Source: Oscillospiraceae bacterium
GTDB lineage: Bacteria; Bacillota; Clostridia; Oscillospirales; Ruminococcaceae
Assembly (NCBI GenBank): GCA_003531585.1
Contig: DQFX01000058.1
Location: 11,997 to 19,440 of the forward strand
Length of the DNA: 7,444 nucleotides
Reading direction: 5' to 3'
In this document: positions 5,532-7,444 of the stretch, in pieces
Layout of the letters: every line of letters starts with the position of its first letter
Numbering within the stretch: the first letter of the stretch is position 1
Translations under genes and position numbers: made by a program
The notes under the pieces: model-generated
What the model was told of the DNA's origin: nothing
Databases searched by the model: none
The model's input: only the letters and a program-made list of their open reading frames with translations

Positions 5532-6056
5532 ATGGCTGACACAGAGGCAAAATGGTATATACTTCACACATATTCCGGCTACGAAAACAAGGTCGCTAAC
5601 GACATCATGAAGGTCGTTGAGAACAGAAATCTTCAGAACGTCATCGAGGAGGTCTACCTCCCCGTTGAAATGACCAAGCAGACCAAGGAAAACGGCAAAG
5701 AGGTCGAGGTCGAGGAAAAGCTGTTCCCGAGCTATGTGTTCGTCAAGATGATCATTACTAACGAGTCATGGTACATCTGCCGCAACACAAGAGGCGTTAC
5801 CGGTTTCGTAGGTCCAGGGTCACAGCCTACTCCTCTGAGCGAAGAAGAGGTCAAGAACCTCGGTATTATTGAGAAGGAAACCTCGATTTCCTTCGACGCT
5901 GGCGACAGAGTCAGCATCAAGTCCGGCCCGCTTGAGGGCTTCGAGGGCGTCGTTAAGAGCATTGATCTCGAGCACAGCACCGCTGACGTCGATGTATCCA
6001 TGTTCGGAAGATCCACCCCGGCTACACTTGAGCTTTCAGCTATCGCCAAGATCTGA
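5532..6056 (+). CDS. nusG: transcription termination/antitermination protein NusG
   Basis: NusG binds the RNA polymerase clamp during elongation and affects pausing, Rho action and coupling to the ribosome. The 174-residue protein has the NGN domain (about 6-110), opening with KWYILHTYSGYE, and the KOW domain (about 122-174) with VDVSMFGRSTP. In the NGN domain RNTRGVTGFVG carries N85 and T86, which align with B. subtilis N81 and T82, the residues reported to contact the non-template strand at NusG-dependent pauses; this suggests, but does not prove, a pro-pausing NusG. AGGGGGT at 5521-5527 serves the ATG at 5532. Confidence 0.97.
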   Translation: MADTEAKWYILHTYSGYENKVANDIMKVVENRNLQNVIEEVYLPVEMTKQTKENGKEVEVEEKLFPSYVFVKMIITNESWYICRNTRGVTGFVGPGSQPTPLSEEEVKNLGIIEKETSISFDAGDRVSIKSGPLEGFEGVVKSIDLEHSTADVDVSMFGRSTPATLELSAIAKI

Positions 6057-6104
6057 CGCTTACGCGCAGACAAACTTCAAGTTTTTTATGGAGGATAAAA
6101 AATC

Positions 6105-6530
6105 ATGGCACAGAAGGTTACAGGATTTATAAAGTTACAGATCCCTGCCGGTAAAGCAACACCTGCGCCCCCTGTTGGTCCTGCACTGGGTCAGCACGGC
6201 GTTAATATCATGGCATTCACCAAGGAGTTCAACGAGCGCACAAAGGATAAGGCAGGTCTCATAATCCCTGTTGTTATCACCGTTTACGCTGACAAGAGCT
6301 TCTCTTTCATTACAAAGACCCCTCCCGCAAGCGTACTCATCAAGAAGGCTTGCAAGATCGAGAGCGGTTCCGGCGTTCCCAACAAGACCAAGGTCGCAAA
6401 GATCACTAAGGCTCAGCTCCAGGAGATCGCTGAGACCAAGATGCCCGACCTGAACGCAGCTAACCTCGACACAGCTATGTCTATGATCGCTGGTACTGCA
6501 CGTTCCATGGGCGTAGAGGTCGTTGACTGA
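6105..6530 (+). CDS. rplK: 50S ribosomal protein L11
   Basis: L11 binds the GTPase-associated region of 23S rRNA together with the L10-L12 stalk and is needed for the stringent response through RelA-type enzymes. The 141 residues match the family length. The proline-rich N-terminal PAPPVGPALGQHGVNI at 20-35 is the part that contacts thiostrepton in other bacteria, and both conserved prolines (P23, P26) are present. The C-terminal RNA-binding domain ends in GTARSMGVEVVD. GGAGG at 6090-6094 lies 10 nt before the ATG. The 48-nt gap from nusG shows no promoter or terminator, so it is read from the rpmG promoter. Confidence 0.98.
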   Translation: MAQKVTGFIKLQIPAGKATPAPPVGPALGQHGVNIMAFTKEFNERTKDKAGLIIPVVITVYADKSFSFITKTPPASVLIKKACKIESGSGVPNKTKVAKITKAQLQEIAETKMPDLNAANLDTAMSMIAGTARSMGVEVVD

Positions 6531-6563
6531 TAACACCCCCGTACTACTAAAACACTAAATTCA

Positions 6564-6590
6564 GTGGGAGGATCTATTCCGCTTGACCAC
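6564..6590 (+). promoter_or_regulatory. possible hairpin before the rplA Shine-Dalgarno
   Basis: GTGG 6564-6567 can pair with CCAC 6587-6590, and GGA 6570-6572 with TCC 6578-6580, leaving an asymmetric internal loop. The lower stem abuts the rplA ribosome binding site at 6591. L1 represses its own operon by binding an mRNA mimic of its 23S rRNA site in several bacteria. The stem is short and I cannot match it securely to the known L1 motif. Confidence 0.2.
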
Positions 6591-6605
6591 AAGGAGGATT
6601 TTTTA

Positions 6606-7298
6606 ATGAAACACGGAAAGAAGTATGTAGAGAGCACCAAGCTCGTTGAGTCCACTAAGGTTTACGAGTCCGCTGAAGCTTTCGATTTAGTATGCAAGAC
6701 CGCTAAGGCTAAGTTCGACGAGACTGTTGAGCTGCACGTTCGTCTGGGCGTTGACTCCCGCCACGCTGACCAGCAGGTCAGAGGCGCAGTTGTACTGCCC
6801 AACGGTACCGGTAAGAAGGTACGCACCCTGGTATTCTGCAAGGCTGACAAGGAGCAGGCTGCCAAGGACGCTGGCGCAGATTACATCGCTGACAACGACA
6901 CCGTTGCTAAGATCAACGGCGGCTGGATGGACTTCGAAGTTGTTATCGCAACTCCCGATATGATGGGCGTTGTTGGTAGACTCGGTAAGGTCCTCGGTCC
7001 GAGAGGCCTCATGCCTAACCCCAAGGCTGGTACTGTTACCCCTGACGTAGCTAAGGCTGTTCAGGAAGCTAAGGCTGGTAAGATCGAGTATCGTCTTGAC
7101 AAGGCTAACATCATTCACTGCCCCATCGGCAAGGCGTCTTTCGGTGCAGAGAAGCTCGAGCAGAACTTCAACGCACTGATGGAGGCTGTTGCTAAGGCTA
7201 AGCCTACCGCAGCAAAGGGTCAGTATATCAAGAGCTGCACAGTTTCTTCCACAATGGGTCCTGGCGTTAAGGTCAACACCATCAAGTTCGGTGTTTAA
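6606..7298 (+). CDS. rplA: 50S ribosomal protein L1
   Basis: L1 forms the mobile stalk of the large subunit that helps release deacylated tRNA from the E site, and in many bacteria it represses its own operon. At 230 residues it has normal length. The family signature region runs through residues 119-143 (MMGVVGRLGKVLGPRGLMPN and following), and the two-domain order is intact. The ATG at 6606 was chosen because AAGGAGG 6591-6597 lies 8 nt before it and MKHGKKY is a usual L1 opening; the longer frame from GTG 6564 would add 14 residues running through the Shine-Dalgarno. It is the last gene of the operon and is closed by a terminator. Confidence 0.97.
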   Translation: MKHGKKYVESTKLVESTKVYESAEAFDLVCKTAKAKFDETVELHVRLGVDSRHADQQVRGAVVLPNGTGKKVRTLVFCKADKEQAAKDAGADYIADNDTVAKINGGWMDFEVVIATPDMMGVVGRLGKVLGPRGLMPNPKAGTVTPDVAKAVQEAKAGKIEYRLDKANIIHCPIGKASFGAEKLEQNFNALMEAVAKAKPTAAKGQYIKSCTVSSTMGPGVKVNTIKFGV

Positions 7299-7324
7299 TT
7301 GCTGGGTTTGAAGAAATGATCTAG

Positions 7325-7387
7325 ACCGTCCGTCCGGTTGACAGGTCAGGATTTCCTGACGGGTCGTCGGAGGGCGGTTTTCGTTTT
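7325..7387 (+). terminator. long hairpin terminator after rplA
   Basis: The arms 7325-7342 and 7363-7378 pair almost throughout (ACCGTCC with GGGCGGT, CCGG with TCGG), with bulges at 7332 and 7339. They carry a top stem GTCAGG 7345-7350/CCTGAC 7355-7360 with an ATTT loop. T4-CG-T4 at 7378-7387 follows. The hairpin ends the rpmG-rplA transcript and separates it from rplJ-rplL, which should come next; partial readthrough or attenuation is possible. Confidence 0.85.
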
Positions 7388-7414
7388 ACTTAAATACCTA
7401 ATATTACTTTTTAA

Positions 7415-7444
7415 TTACATCGGAGACCAGCTATGAAAAGTCAA
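7415..7444 (+). promoter_or_regulatory. probable start of an L10 leader (cut by the window edge)
   Basis: The string CGGAGACCAGC at 7421-7431 resembles the CGAAGACAGC-type segment at the head of L10 leaders, the mRNA structures upstream of rplJ-rplL bound by L10 and L12. The place fits, since rplJ normally follows rplA. Only the first part is in the window, so the matching closing segment cannot be checked. TAATAT at 7399-7404 could be its -10 box, but I see no convincing -35. Confidence 0.45.

Noticed and set aside
6072..6084. AAACTT-C-AAGTTT inverted repeat before rplK
   Set aside because: The one-base centre cannot form a hairpin loop and the arms are AT-rich, so it is probably chance.
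7338..7343. TTGACA resembling a -35 box after rplA
   Set aside because: No -10-like hexamer lies 16-18 bp downstream (the position reads GGGTCG), and the bases form the terminator stem.

Overview
The window reads as ordinary chromosome from a GC-rich, Gram-positive anaerobe of the class Clostridia, most likely a Ruminococcus-like member of the Oscillospiraceae. The evidence is the strong Shine-Dalgarno sites on nearly every gene, the Firmicutes-type order rpmG-secE-nusG-rplK-rplA, a zinc-type L33, a Lys-rich low-complexity SecE N-terminus, and a cytoplasmic GH3 glycosidase typical of gut plant-fibre degraders. The genus is an inference; no rRNA gene is present to settle it.

Layout. (1) 1-1056: cysteine synthase cysK with its own Shine-Dalgarno and a strong intrinsic terminator. 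(2) 1068-2055: a good sigma-70 promoter, then a metallo-beta-lactamase-fold hydrolase of unknown substrate that probably starts at a TTG. (3) 2056-4282: a palindrome-rich regulatory gap, then a GH3 beta-xylosidase/beta-glucosidase-like enzyme. (4) 4283-4836: a hairpin shared by two convergent genes, then ispF on the minus strand with its own promoter. (5) 4848-7387: a near-perfect promoter with an A-tract UP element driving rpmG-secE-nusG-rplK-rplA, closed by a long hairpin terminator. (6) 7388-7444: the last bases look like the beginning of an L10 leader, so rplJ-rplL probably follow outside the window.

How the genes fit together. The right half is a housekeeping expression operon: ribosomal proteins L33, L11 and L1, the translocon subunit SecE and the elongation factor NusG. 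The left half is a set of separate transcription units: cysteine biosynthesis, an orphan hydrolase, sugar-oligomer breakdown and one step of isoprenoid (MEP) synthesis. No mobile element, CRISPR array, tRNA or rRNA was seen.

I found no convincing new multi-gene system. The more interesting signals are regulatory: a short upstream reading frame with competing hairpins over the rpmG start, nested inverted half-sites before the GH3 promoter, a repeated CTGT-N4-ACAG palindrome at the predicted start of the hydrolase transcript, very short predicted leaders for ispF and GH3, and three genes whose best start codon lies inside the longest open frame.
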